DNA of 6,110 nt from JADLEX01 sp964586775 (GCA_964586775.1 CAZPJD010000183.1:1-6110), one strand, 5' to 3'. Positions 1 to 5,512 are shown, counted from the stretch's first letter. The notes: generated by a model not told the origin, from the letters alone. Numbers and translations are program-made.

Positions 1-231
1 CCGGATGATCCGGTGCCACCTCAAGGGTGCCGACGGCGACGCGATCAACGCGACGCTCGCGGCCTGCGGGTTCAACCTGAGCAAACTGCTCCGGGCCATC
101 AGGGGCCGCATTTTTGTCCGCGTTCCCAAACGCCTGTTTTCGCTGATTCGCAATCTGAAAACGGCGATTCACGTTCCGCGAACGCGGTGGTTCGCGTCAG
201 CCGTCGCGTAAAGGGAATAATTCAGGGGCGA
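1..231 (+). mobile_element. Right end of an IS5-type insertion sequence (left part outside window)
   Basis: This segment contains the 3' end of a DDE transposase gene (stop at 209-211) and about 20 bases of non-coding end sequence. The boundary near 231 is inferred. The next four bases, 232-235, are CTAG, which fits the YTAR-type 4-bp target duplicated by the IS5 group. From there on the sequence reads in frame into a different protein (CPBP protease) with a different base composition. The left end, the other copy of the target site and the matching terminal inverted repeat lie outside the window, so whether the element is complete cannot be judged. Confidence 0.6.
2..211 (+). CDS. IS5-family transposase, C-terminal fragment
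   Basis: The frame is open from the first bases of the window and ends with TAA at 209-211, giving the last ~70 residues of a transposase. The stretch RMIRCHLKGADGDAIN, followed by AACGFNLSKLLRAI, is the well-known C-terminal signature of IS5-group DDE transposases (R-x-x-R-C-x-L-K-G-x-x-G-D-A-x-N, then A-G-x-N-x-x-x-L-L-R). It lies just after the last catalytic Glu, which would be upstream of the window. The remaining tail (about 35 residues, Arg-rich) is not recognisably conserved. The gene mediates cut-and-paste-type movement of the IS. The in-frame ATG at position 5 is almost certainly internal, because the signature is already running there. Family assignment is fairly secure; subgroup is not. 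Confidence 0.8.
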   Translation, partial: RMIRCHLKGADGDAINATLAACGFNLSKLLRAIRGRIFVRVPKRLFSLIRNLKTAIHVPRTRWFASAVA

Positions 232-488
232 CTAGCGAAGAAATTTTATATCGAGGATTGCTATTTGGCGGCATTTCGAGATCAATTTTAGGGCCGTATG
301 TCGCAATAATTATCTCATCGGTGCTGTGGGCGTCGGCCCATAGTCAGTTTAAGTTGTTCGATGCAGATTATTTTTATACATTGGCATTAGGATTGGCTCT
401 GTGTGCTGTGCGAATGCGTTGGAAATCGCTATATCCAAGCATTATTGCACATGCGGGAGGCAATGCGGCGGCGATCATATTCAACTGA
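232..488 (+). pseudogene. CPBP (Abi/CAAX-like) intramembrane protease, C-terminal part, 5' end lost to the IS
   Basis: Read in the frame ending with TGA at 486-488, the sequence gives SEEILYRG (234-257), then hydrophobic segments, WASAH, and finally SIIAHAGGN near the C-terminus. These match the three motifs of the CPBP family: EExxxR, F/WxxxH and HxxxN, which coordinate the catalytic site in the membrane. Family members are usually 200-300 residues with several membrane spans; here only ~85 remain, beginning right at motif 1. No start codon with a ribosome site precedes motif 1; the first internal possible start (TTG 258) lies after it and would give a dead protein. Hand-counted GC is about 44% over 241-480, clearly below the flanking chaperone genes, which suggests foreign origin. 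Known roles include prenyl-protein processing and bacteriocin immunity; which applies is unknown. The 5' half may exist left of the IS. Confidence 0.65.
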
Positions 489-506
489 TCGCCTGTTGAA
501 AAACTC

Positions 507-728
507 TTAGCGACCTCTCGGCCTTTCGTGATTCGTTGAATTCTCGGATATCAGAATTCCGGAGAATTCCGGGAATATCGCACCGAACTCCGGTCCGGTC
601 GCGGCGCGGTTCGCTTCGCCCGACATCGCCTCGGGGGTGGCGATGCCGAGGATCGCCAGCGCGTTCGCCGTCGCCTGTTTCACCGCAACGCACTGCGCGA
701 GCGCGGGCGTTGAGCGAGCGCCGATCAC
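507..728 (-). pseudogene. Possible minus-strand gene scrap, unrecognised
   Basis: An open frame of 73 codons runs on the minus strand from GTG at 728, closed upstream by a stop at 738-740. In the part from 728 to about 590 the third codon positions are mostly G or C (my count is roughly 85%), higher than positions 1 and 2, as in the genuine genes of this window. Residues such as LAQCVAVKQATANALAILGI look like an amphipathic helix, but I do not recognise a family. Only a weak GAG lies before the GTG. The bias disappears in the last third, over the 10-bp repeat. It may be the tail of a decayed gene or chance; function is unknown. Confidence 0.22.
553..572. repeat. Perfect 10-bp tandem repeat (AGAATTCCGG, two copies)
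   Basis: AGAATTCCGG occurs twice back to back at 553-562 and 563-572. A further GAATTC lies just upstream (around 539-544), and GGGAATAT follows. The unit contains the palindromes GAATTC and, at the joint, CCGG. No known binding site is recognised; it lies about 190 bases before the dnaK promoter. Confidence 0.7.
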
Positions 729-763
729 CTCAAATACCTAGGAAATTTCTTCGTGTTCGGTCG

Positions 764-792
764 TTGACACCCCCCGGGTGCGTGCTTAGGTT
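764..792 (+). promoter_or_regulatory. Likely sigma-70-type promoter of dnaK
   Basis: TTGACA at 764-769 is a perfect -35 hexamer. Seventeen bases later TAGGTT at 787-792 is a weak -10 (T, A and the final T match TATAAT). This puts transcription start near 799, about 40 bases before the dnaK ATG. The spacer holds an inverted repeat, CACCC (768-772) and GGGTG (776-780) around CCC, which might bind a regulator. A heat-shock sigma factor could also use TTGACA-like -35 boxes, but I see no good CCCCAT-type -10. The assignment rests on sequence similarity only. Confidence 0.5.
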
Positions 793-800
793 TCATCCGC

Positions 801-829
801 CGGTAGCCCCCTTCTGGCTGCCGAAGGAG
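801..829 (+). promoter_or_regulatory. dnaK leader hairpin next to the Shine-Dalgarno sequence
   Basis: CGGTAGCC (801-808) pairs with GGCTGCCG (816-823) as an 8-bp stem with one G-U pair and a 7-base loop. The stem ends exactly where the ribosome site AAGGAG (824-829) begins, 8 bases before the dnaK ATG at 838. The loop contains CCTTC (810-814), which can instead pair with GAAGG (823-827) and cover the ribosome site. With a start near 799 the stem would sit at the very 5' end of the mRNA. A role in translation control or message stability is inference. Confidence 0.4.
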
Positions 830-837
830 CACGCACC

Positions 838-2745
838 ATGTCGAAAATCATCGGCATCGACCTTGGGACCACCAACTCCGTCGTCGCGGTGATGGAGGGC
901 TCGGAGCCCCGCGTCATCACCAACTCCGAGGGCGGACGCACCACCCCGTCGGTCGTCGCCTTCACCAAGGACGGCGAACGGCTCGTGGGTCAGGTCGCCA
1001 AGCGCCAGTCGGTCAGCAACCCCGAACGCACGATCTATTCGATCAAACGCTTCATGGGCCGCCACTTCGACGAGGTCGGCGAGGAAACCCGGCTCGTCCC
1101 CTACAAGATCGTCCGGTCGTCGAGCGGCGACGCCCGCGTGCAGATCGACGGCAAGGAATTCTCGCCGCCCGAAATCTCGGCGATGATCCTGCAAAAGCTC
1201 AAGAGCTCGGCCGAGGACTATCTGGGCCAGCCGGTCAAAGAGGCCGTCATCACGGTTCCGGCCTACTTCAACGACGCGCAGCGCCAGGCGACCAAGGACG
1301 CGGGCAAGATCGCGGGGCTGGAGGTGCGTCGCATCATCAACGAGCCCACGGCGGCGGCGTTGGCCTACGGCCTCGACAAAAAGAAGGACCAGACGATCGC
1401 CGTTTACGACTTCGGCGGCGGCACCTTCGACATCTCCATCCTCGAGGTCGGCGAGAACGTCGTCGAGGTGAAGTCCACCAACGGCGACACGCATCTGGGC
1501 GGCGACAACCTCGACATGCGCATCATCGAGTGGATCGTCGCGGAGTTCAAAAAGGATCAGGGCATCGACCTGTCGAAGGATCCGATGTCGCTGCAGCGCC
1601 TGCGCGAGGCGTCGGAGAAGGCGAAGATCGAGCTGTCGTCGGCCATGGAGACGCAGATCAACCTGCCGTTCATCACGGCGGACGCCTCGGGGCCCAAGCA
1701 CCTCGACCTCAAGCTCACGCGGGCGAAGTTCGAGCAGCTCGTCGAGGACCTGCTGGAAAAGTCGCTCGAGCCCTGCCGTCAGGCGCTGCGCGACGCCAAG
1801 ACCTCTCCGGCGGACATCCACGAGGTCGTGCTGGTCGGCGGCTCCACGCGCATCCCCAAGGTGCAGGAGCACGTGAAAAAGCTCTTCGGTCGCGAGCCCC
1901 ACAAGGGCGTGAACCCCGACGAGGTCGTCGCGGTGGGCGCGGCGGTGCAGGGCGGCGTGCTGGCGGGCGAGGTCAAAGATGTGCTGCTGCTCGACGTGAC
2001 GCCACTGTCGCTCGGCATCGAGACGCTCGGCGGCGTGATGACGAAGTTGATCGAGCGCAACACCACGATCCCCACGCGCAAGAGCGAGATCTTTTCGACG
2101 GCGGCCGACAGCCAGACGAGCGTCGAGATCCACGTGCTGCAGGGCGAGCGCGAGTTCGCACGCGACAACCGCACGCTGGGCAAGTTCCATCTGGTCGGCA
2201 TTCCGCCCGCGCCGCGCGGCGTTCCGCAGATCGAGGTGACCTTCGACATCGACGCCAACGGCATCGTGTCGGTGTCGGCCAAGGACAAGGCGACGGGCAA
2301 GGAACAGCGGATCACCATCACGGCCAGCTCGGGCCTGTCCGACGACGAAGTGAAAAAGATGGTGAACGACGCCGAGTCGCACGCCAGCGAGGACAAGGCG
2401 CGCCGCGAGGAGATCGAAACGCGCAATCAGGCCGATTCGCAGGCGTATTCGATGGAAAAGCTGCTGAACGAAAACAAGGACGCCGTGGACGAGGCCGACC
2501 GGCAGACCATCGAGCAGGCGATCAAGGACGTGCGCAAGGCGCTCGAAGGCGATAACATCGACGAAATCAAGCGCCGCATGCAGGCGCTGGAGGCCGCGAG
2601 CCACAAGATGGCCGAGGCGATGTACAAGAAGGCTTCGGCGCAGGGCGCGGGAGCGGCGGAGCCCGGCCCGGCGGGCGGCGGCGCGCCCCCACCGCGCGGC
2701 GGCGGCGACGACGTGATCGACGCCGAAGTCGTCGACGAGAACTGA
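838..2745 (+). CDS. dnaK: Chaperone protein DnaK (Hsp70)
   Basis: This is a cytoplasmic ATP-driven chaperone that binds exposed hydrophobic peptides and works with J-protein and GrpE, both encoded downstream. At 635 residues it has the usual length (E. coli 638). The ATPase domain starts with IGIDLGTTNS (residues 5-14). It continues with NEPTAAALAYG (168-178), the phosphate-2 loop VYDFGGGTFDIS (from 189) and the TNGDTHLGGD segment that carries the regulatory Thr. The hydrophobic linker VLLLD (382-386) leads to the substrate-binding domain (NTTIPT, VLQGER, ITASSGL) and the helical lid. A Gly/Pro/Ala-rich tail ends in DDVIDAEVVDEN, the family's acidic tail type. ATG 838 follows AAGGAG with 8-base spacing. 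It is the first gene of an apparent dnaK-hsp20 unit, and its stop codon lies inside the first copy of an 18-bp tandem repeat. Identification is secure. Confidence 0.98.
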   Translation: MSKIIGIDLGTTNSVVAVMEGSEPRVITNSEGGRTTPSVVAFTKDGERLVGQVAKRQSVSNPERTIYSIKRFMGRHFDEVGEETRLVPYKIVRSSSGDARVQIDGKEFSPPEISAMILQKLKSSAEDYLGQPVKEAVITVPAYFNDAQRQATKDAGKIAGLEVRRIINEPTAAALAYGLDKKKDQTIAVYDFGGGTFDISILEVGENVVEVKSTNGDTHLGGDNLDMRIIEWIVAEFKKDQGIDLSKDPMSLQRLREASEKAKIELSSAMETQINLPFITADASGPKHLDLKLTRAKFEQLVEDLLEKSLEPCRQALRDAKTSPADIHEVVLVGGSTRIPKVQEHVKKLFGREPHKGVNPDEVVAVGAAVQGGVLAGEVKDVLLLDVTPLSLGIETLGGVMTKLIERNTTIPTRKSEIFSTAADSQTSVEIHVLQGEREFARDNRTLGKFHLVGIPPAPRGVPQIEVTFDIDANGIVSVSAKDKATGKEQRITITASSGLSDDEVKKMVNDAESHASEDKARREEIETRNQADSQAYSMEKLLNENKDAVDEADRQTIEQAIKDVRKALEGDNIDEIKRRMQALEAASHKMAEAMYKKASAQGAGAAEPGPAGGGAPPPRGGGDDVIDAEVVDEN

Positions 2746-2802
2746 GTGGTCGACGAGAACTGAGTGATCGACGAGAATTGAGCGATCGACAGGAGCCGGG
2801 CG
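2731..2802 (+). repeat. 18-bp tandem repeat spanning the dnaK stop codon
   Basis: GTCGACGAGAACTGAGTG occurs at 2731-2748 and again, identical, at 2749-2766. A third copy at 2767-2784 matches at 15 of 18 bases, and a decayed fourth (2785-2802) at about 12 of 18. Copy 1 encodes the last DnaK residues VDEN and the stop TGA; because the unit is a multiple of three, copies 2 and 3 each repeat V/I-D-E-N-stop in the same frame. The fourth copy has turned into sequence carrying AGGAG (2791-2795), a possible ribosome site for hsp20. Confidence 0.9.
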
Positions 2803-2806
2803 GAGC

Positions 2807-3229
2807 ATGACCGACGCCGACGAACTCATCGGGCTCTCGCGCGAACTGACGCGGCGGCTTCAATCGAAGACGATGGAGTCGCCCGGTGCGCCGCGCGAGC
2901 GGTCGGCGGTGGCGGAATCGGGCACGCTGCCCTGCGATCTGGTCGAAACCGACGACGCGTTTCACATCACGATCGACGTGCCCGGCGTCGGGGTGGACGA
3001 CGTGGCGGTATCGGTGCTCGGGCAGAGGGCGACCGTCCGCGCCACGCGGCGCGCGTGGATTCCCGACGGGCTGAATCCGGTGCAGGTCGAGCAGACGGTG
3101 GGGGCGGTTTCTCGAACGATCGAGTTGCCCGCGCCGGTCGAGGAAGGCGCGGTCCGCGCGCAGATGGCGGCCGGGGTGCTGACGATCCGGATCCTCAAGG
3201 CGGGCGGCGCGGGCCCTCGCCCGGGTTGA
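2807..3229 (+). CDS. Small heat-shock protein, Hsp20/alpha-crystallin family
   Basis: A 140-residue protein, normal for this family of ATP-independent holdases, which keep unfolding proteins soluble for DnaK to refold. The N-terminal arm is short (1-41). The alpha-crystallin domain runs from about residue 42 to 131. It opens with PCDLVETDDAFHITIDVPGV, then has a VSVLGQRATVRA strand pair, SRTIELP, and the signature AGVLTIRIL (122-130; the family pattern is A-x-x-x-x-G-V-L-x-I). Only about nine Gly/Pro-rich residues follow, and no I-x-I/V tail motif is present, so oligomer assembly may differ from the typical type. ATG 2807 is preceded by AGGAG at 2791-2795 (11 bases) and GGAG directly adjacent; the first is the better ribosome site. 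It follows dnaK by 61 bases, filled by the tandem repeat, and is followed by a terminator. Confidence 0.88.
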   Translation: MTDADELIGLSRELTRRLQSKTMESPGAPRERSAVAESGTLPCDLVETDDAFHITIDVPGVGVDDVAVSVLGQRATVRATRRAWIPDGLNPVQVEQTVGAVSRTIELPAPVEEGAVRAQMAAGVLTIRILKAGGAGPRPG

Positions 3230-3254
3230 TCGCCGCCGGAGGCGGACGCGAAGG

Positions 3255-3291
3255 ATCCACACCCTGACGAGCCCGGCGGTGTGGATTTTTT
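3255..3291 (+). terminator. Rho-independent terminator after hsp20
   Basis: ATCCACACC (3255-3263) and GGTGTGGAT (3278-3286) form a perfect 9-bp stem with a 14-base loop, directly followed by a T-run (six T in 3286-3291). The bases before the left arm (AAGG) can extend pairing into the T-run. A smaller hairpin, CCGCC (3233-3237) with GGCGG (3241-3245), precedes it. It should end the dnaK-hsp20 transcript. Only 42 bases separate it from the next start codon. Confidence 0.85.
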
Positions 3292-3333
3292 GTCGGCGCG
3301 TTTTCGCCGGCGCGATGCGAGGAGCGAACACCC

Positions 3334-4275
3334 GTGGCGAAGCGCGACTACTACGAAGTGCTGGGCGTGAAGCCCGACGCCGACGACAAGGCGATCAAAG
3401 CCGCCTATCGCCGACTCGCCAAGCAGTATCACCCCGACTTCAATCCGGACGACAAAGCCTCGGAAACACGCTTCAAAGAGGTGAACGAGGCCTACGCGGT
3501 GCTCTCGAACGCCGAGGCGCGCACCAAGTACGACCGGTTCGGCCACGCGGGCAACGGCCAGCCCGGCTTTGATTTTTCCAACTTCGACTTCCGCAACCCG
3601 GGCGGGTCGTTTTCGGGCTTCGGCCAGACCTTCGAGGCGCAGGGCTTCGGCGACATTTTGCAGGAGCTTTTTGGCGGCCGATTCGAGATGGGCGGCCGTG
3701 CGTCCGGCGGATTCGGTGGGCACGGTGGACGGTTCGGCGGCGGGCGCCGCGCGGCGCGGGGACAGGACGTCGAGGCCGAAATTCGCATCCCGTTCATGGA
3801 CGCGATCCGCGGCACGCAGATGACCGTCACCGTAGAGCAGCCCGGCGGCCCGGATCACATCACGTTCAAGGTGCCGGCGGGCATCGCCGATGGCGGCAAG
3901 ATCCGGCTGCGCGGCAAGGGCGGCGCGGGCGGTGACCTCATCCTGCGTGTGACGGTCGAGCCGCATCACGACTTCGTGCGCGACGGCGACGACCTGCGCG
4001 TCTCGGTGCCGGTCACGGTCGCCGAGGCGGTCTGCGGCGCGAAGATCCCCGTGCCGACGCCCGATGGCACGAGCACCATCGCGATCGCGCCGGGGACGTC
4101 GTCGGGGCAGGTGCTGCGTCTCGCGGGCAAGGGTGTCGCGCGAAAGGGCCACGCACCCGGCGACCTCTTCGTGACGATCCGCATCGTGGTTCCCAAAAAC
4201 GTCGACGAAAAGAGCCGCGAACTCATCCGCGAGTTCGACCGCAAAAATCCCGTTCATCCGCGCGGCGCGAACTGA
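3334..4275 (+). CDS. Class II J-domain co-chaperone (DnaJ/CbpA type, no zinc finger)
   Basis: This J-protein brings substrates to DnaK and stimulates its ATPase. The J-domain occupies residues 4-70 (RDYYEVLGV at the start, the essential HPD at 33-35, then NEAYAVLSN and KYDRFG). A Gly/Phe-rich region follows (about 71-143). Two beta-sandwich C-terminal domains come next (about 144-313), with PAGIADGGKIRLRGKG, the DLILRVTVEPH segment and GDLFVTIRIVVP near the end. The whole protein has a single Cys (234), so the four CxxCxGxG zinc-finger repeats of true DnaJ are absent; at 313 residues it has CbpA-like length. The start is GTG 3334, chosen because GAGGAG (3319-3324) lies 9 bases upstream and MAKRDYYEVLG is the standard beginning. 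It is the first gene after the terminator; no obvious promoter is seen in the 42-base gap. Class assignment is firm; dnaJ versus cbpA naming is open. Confidence 0.93.
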   Translation: MAKRDYYEVLGVKPDADDKAIKAAYRRLAKQYHPDFNPDDKASETRFKEVNEAYAVLSNAEARTKYDRFGHAGNGQPGFDFSNFDFRNPGGSFSGFGQTFEAQGFGDILQELFGGRFEMGGRASGGFGGHGGRFGGGRRAARGQDVEAEIRIPFMDAIRGTQMTVTVEQPGGPDHITFKVPAGIADGGKIRLRGKGGAGGDLILRVTVEPHHDFVRDGDDLRVSVPVTVAEAVCGAKIPVPTPDGTSTIAIAPGTSSGQVLRLAGKGVARKGHAPGDLFVTIRIVVPKNVDEKSRELIREFDRKNPVHPRGAN

Positions 4276-4310
4276 CGCCGCCCAAAATCGACATGAGGAA
4301 TCAAGGAATC

Positions 4311-4961
4311 ATGGAGATCCCGATCGACGACGGCAGCGAGGACGAGACGGTGGCGAAGGAAAAGACGAAAAGTGCGGCGGACGAGGCGGGCGCAAACGGC
4401 AACGGCGAAGGCGCGGCATCGGCGGAGGCCGCGGTCGAAACGCCGGTCGATCCGATCGAGCAAGCCAAGGCGCGCGAGCGCGAACTGGTGGACCAGTTGC
4501 AGCGTCTCGCGGCGGAGTTCGACAACTACCGTAAAAAGAACGCGGGCGAATACTCGCGAGGGTTGCAGGAAGGCCAGGCGCGGGCGATCGAGGCGATCCT
4601 GCCGGTGCTCGACAGCTTCGGCCTCGCGGTGGCGTCCGCGGCGAACGCGACCGATCCGGGCGCGCTGCGCGCGGGCATCGAGGCCGTGCAGCGGCAACTG
4701 CTCGGCCAGCTCGCGGGGCTCGGGCTCGAGGAGATCCACGCCGCGCCCGGCGACGCGCTGGACCCGAATGTCCACGAGGTGCTCATGGCGCAGCCGGGAA
4801 CCGACGTGGAGCCCGGTCGCGTGACCGCCGAGTTTCAGGTGGGGTATCGTTTCAAATCGCGCCTGTTGCGCGCGGCCAAGGTGTGCGTGGCGGCCGAACC
4901 GCCCGCGCCGATCGAACCGGCGGCGGCGGTGGAAACGGACAAGTCGAACGGCGACGCCTGA
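4311..4961 (+). CDS. grpE: GrpE nucleotide exchange factor
   Basis: GrpE releases ADP from DnaK so that the chaperone can rebind ATP and let go of its substrate; it acts as a cytoplasmic homodimer. The 216-residue product has a low-complexity acidic/Ala-rich N-terminus (1-45). A long helix for the coiled-coil stalk follows, including ELVDQLQRLAAEFDNYRKKN (about 58-77) and continuing to ILPVLDSFGLAV (about 96-107). The C-terminal beta domain has DPNVHEVLM (151-159) and the end signature VGYRFKSRLLRAAKVCV (177-193). A Pro/Ala/Glu tail of ~20 residues follows. ATG 4311 is preferred over the in-frame ATG 4293 because GAGGA (4295-4299) and AAGGA (4303-4307) lie between them and nothing similar precedes 4293. 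The gene starts 35 bases after the J-protein gene, consistent with one transcript. Confidence 0.93.
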   Translation: MEIPIDDGSEDETVAKEKTKSAADEAGANGNGEGAASAEAAVETPVDPIEQAKARERELVDQLQRLAAEFDNYRKKNAGEYSRGLQEGQARAIEAILPVLDSFGLAVASAANATDPGALRAGIEAVQRQLLGQLAGLGLEEIHAAPGDALDPNVHEVLMAQPGTDVEPGRVTAEFQVGYRFKSRLLRAAKVCVAAEPPAPIEPAAAVETDKSNGDA

Positions 4962-5010
4962 CGGATGTCGGCGATCGGGATGCAACGAAGGAACCATCGG
5001 GGGGAAGGTG

Positions 5011-5466
5011 ATGTCTGAGGACGCCAAGGAGAGCGAGATCAAGGTCACCGACAAGAGACGGTATCGCGGGAGCGCCGAGGGACCCGTGGAGCCGGAGCCC
5101 GCGCCGAAGGCCGAGTATGCGGAACCGAACCCGGCGGCAGAAGGCGACTCCGTGCATGAACACGAGCACTCGCACGAGCACGAGCACATGCACGAGCACA
5201 CGCACGAGCACTCGTCGGGGCCGCTGCCCGAGCTCAACTTCATGAGCCTCATCTTTTCGCTCGCCACATCGGCCATGATGGCCATGGGCGATCTGGCGGA
5301 CCCGGACGGCAAGAGCCACAAGGATCTGCCGATCGCCAAACAGACGATCGATCTGATCGGGCTTCTGTCCGAGAAGACGAAAGGAAACCTGACCGCCGAG
5401 GAAGAGCAGTTCGTGTCCCACACGCTGCGCGATTTGCGCCTGCGTTATGTGCAGGCGAGGGGTTAG
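5011..5466 (+). CDS. DUF1844-domain protein with a histidine-rich tract
   Basis: A 151-residue protein of unknown function. The C-terminal ~80 residues (about 73-151) match the DUF1844 pattern. They run from LNFMSLIFSLATSAMMAMGDL through LPIAKQTIDLIGLLSEKTKGNL to EEEQFVSHTLRDLRLRYV, which is mostly helical. The N-terminal KVTDKRRYRG (11-20) also resembles the start of many DUF1844 proteins. Between them lies a Glu/Pro/Ala linker and, at 49-68, ten His alternating with other residues, mostly Glu: a likely metal-binding or metal-buffering tract that is not part of the usual domain. No signal peptide is seen, so it is probably cytoplasmic. ATG 5011 follows a GGGGGGAAGG run; GTG 5008 directly before it is possible but overlaps that purine run. 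It lies 49 bases after grpE and 46 before the protease, probably in the same operon. A link to protein quality control is inferred from position only. Confidence 0.82.
   Translation: MSEDAKESEIKVTDKRRYRGSAEGPVEPEPAPKAEYAEPNPAAEGDSVHEHEHSHEHEHMHEHTHEHSSGPLPELNFMSLIFSLATSAMMAMGDLADPDGKSHKDLPIAKQTIDLIGLLSEKTKGNLTAEEEQFVSHTLRDLRLRYVQARG
5155..5214 (+). repeat. Hexanucleotide repeat encoding (His-X)10
   Basis: Ten consecutive in-frame 6-bp units of the form CAC-GAG or close variants. Every first codon is His (nine CAC, one CAT). The second codons are Glu six times, Ser twice, and Met and Thr once each. The regularity suggests growth by slippage, kept in frame inside the DUF1844 gene. Confidence 0.9.
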
Positions 5467-5512
5467 AGGGTTCATGTCCACAAGCCGGGCGAACGATTCG
5501 GAGACCGATTCC

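Larger units (their letters stand above)
489..763. other. Intergenic region between the CPBP remnant and the dnaK promoter
   Basis: No convincing intact gene is present. The first ~95 bases are AT-moderate and contain a short TGTTGAAAAACTC stretch (498-510), similar in flavour to the ends of some insertion sequences but without a partner here. There is also a GAATTC-rich tandem repeat. Bases ~590-725 are G/C-rich and could be a gene scrap on the minus strand (see separate entry). The last ~35 bases (729-763) are again AT-richer and lead into the promoter. No CIRCE element (TTAGCACTC and its inverted copy) is visible. Confidence 0.6.

Noticed and set aside
496..512. TTGAAAAACTC as a second insertion-sequence end
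   Set aside because: It resembles the ends of some IS elements, but no partner repeat, target duplication or transposase accompanies it.
536..892. A 118-codon plus-strand frame running into the start of dnaK
   Set aside because: It overlaps the dnaK promoter, ribosome site and first codons in another frame. It is Arg/Ser/Pro-rich with no domain or ribosome site.
793..2829. A 678-codon open frame on the minus strand, opposite dnaK
   Set aside because: Long antisense frames opposite dnaK are a known by-product of G/C-ending codons and the conserved Hsp70 sequence. The translation is Arg/Leu/Val/Asp-rich without domains, and the plus strand encodes an unquestionable DnaK.
3279..3572. A 97-codon plus-strand frame starting inside the terminator
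   Set aside because: It overlaps the J-domain coding region in another frame, is Arg-rich, and starts in the terminator stem.
2962..4257. A 431-codon minus-strand frame across hsp20 and the J-protein gene
   Set aside because: It runs through the terminator and two genuine genes, has no recognisable domain and follows from the same base-composition effect.
4254..5423. A 389-codon minus-strand frame with a Cys/Ser-rich stretch
   Set aside because: The Cys-rich part is simply the antisense reading of the His-X repeat (GTG-CTC read in another phase). The rest is the shadow of grpE.
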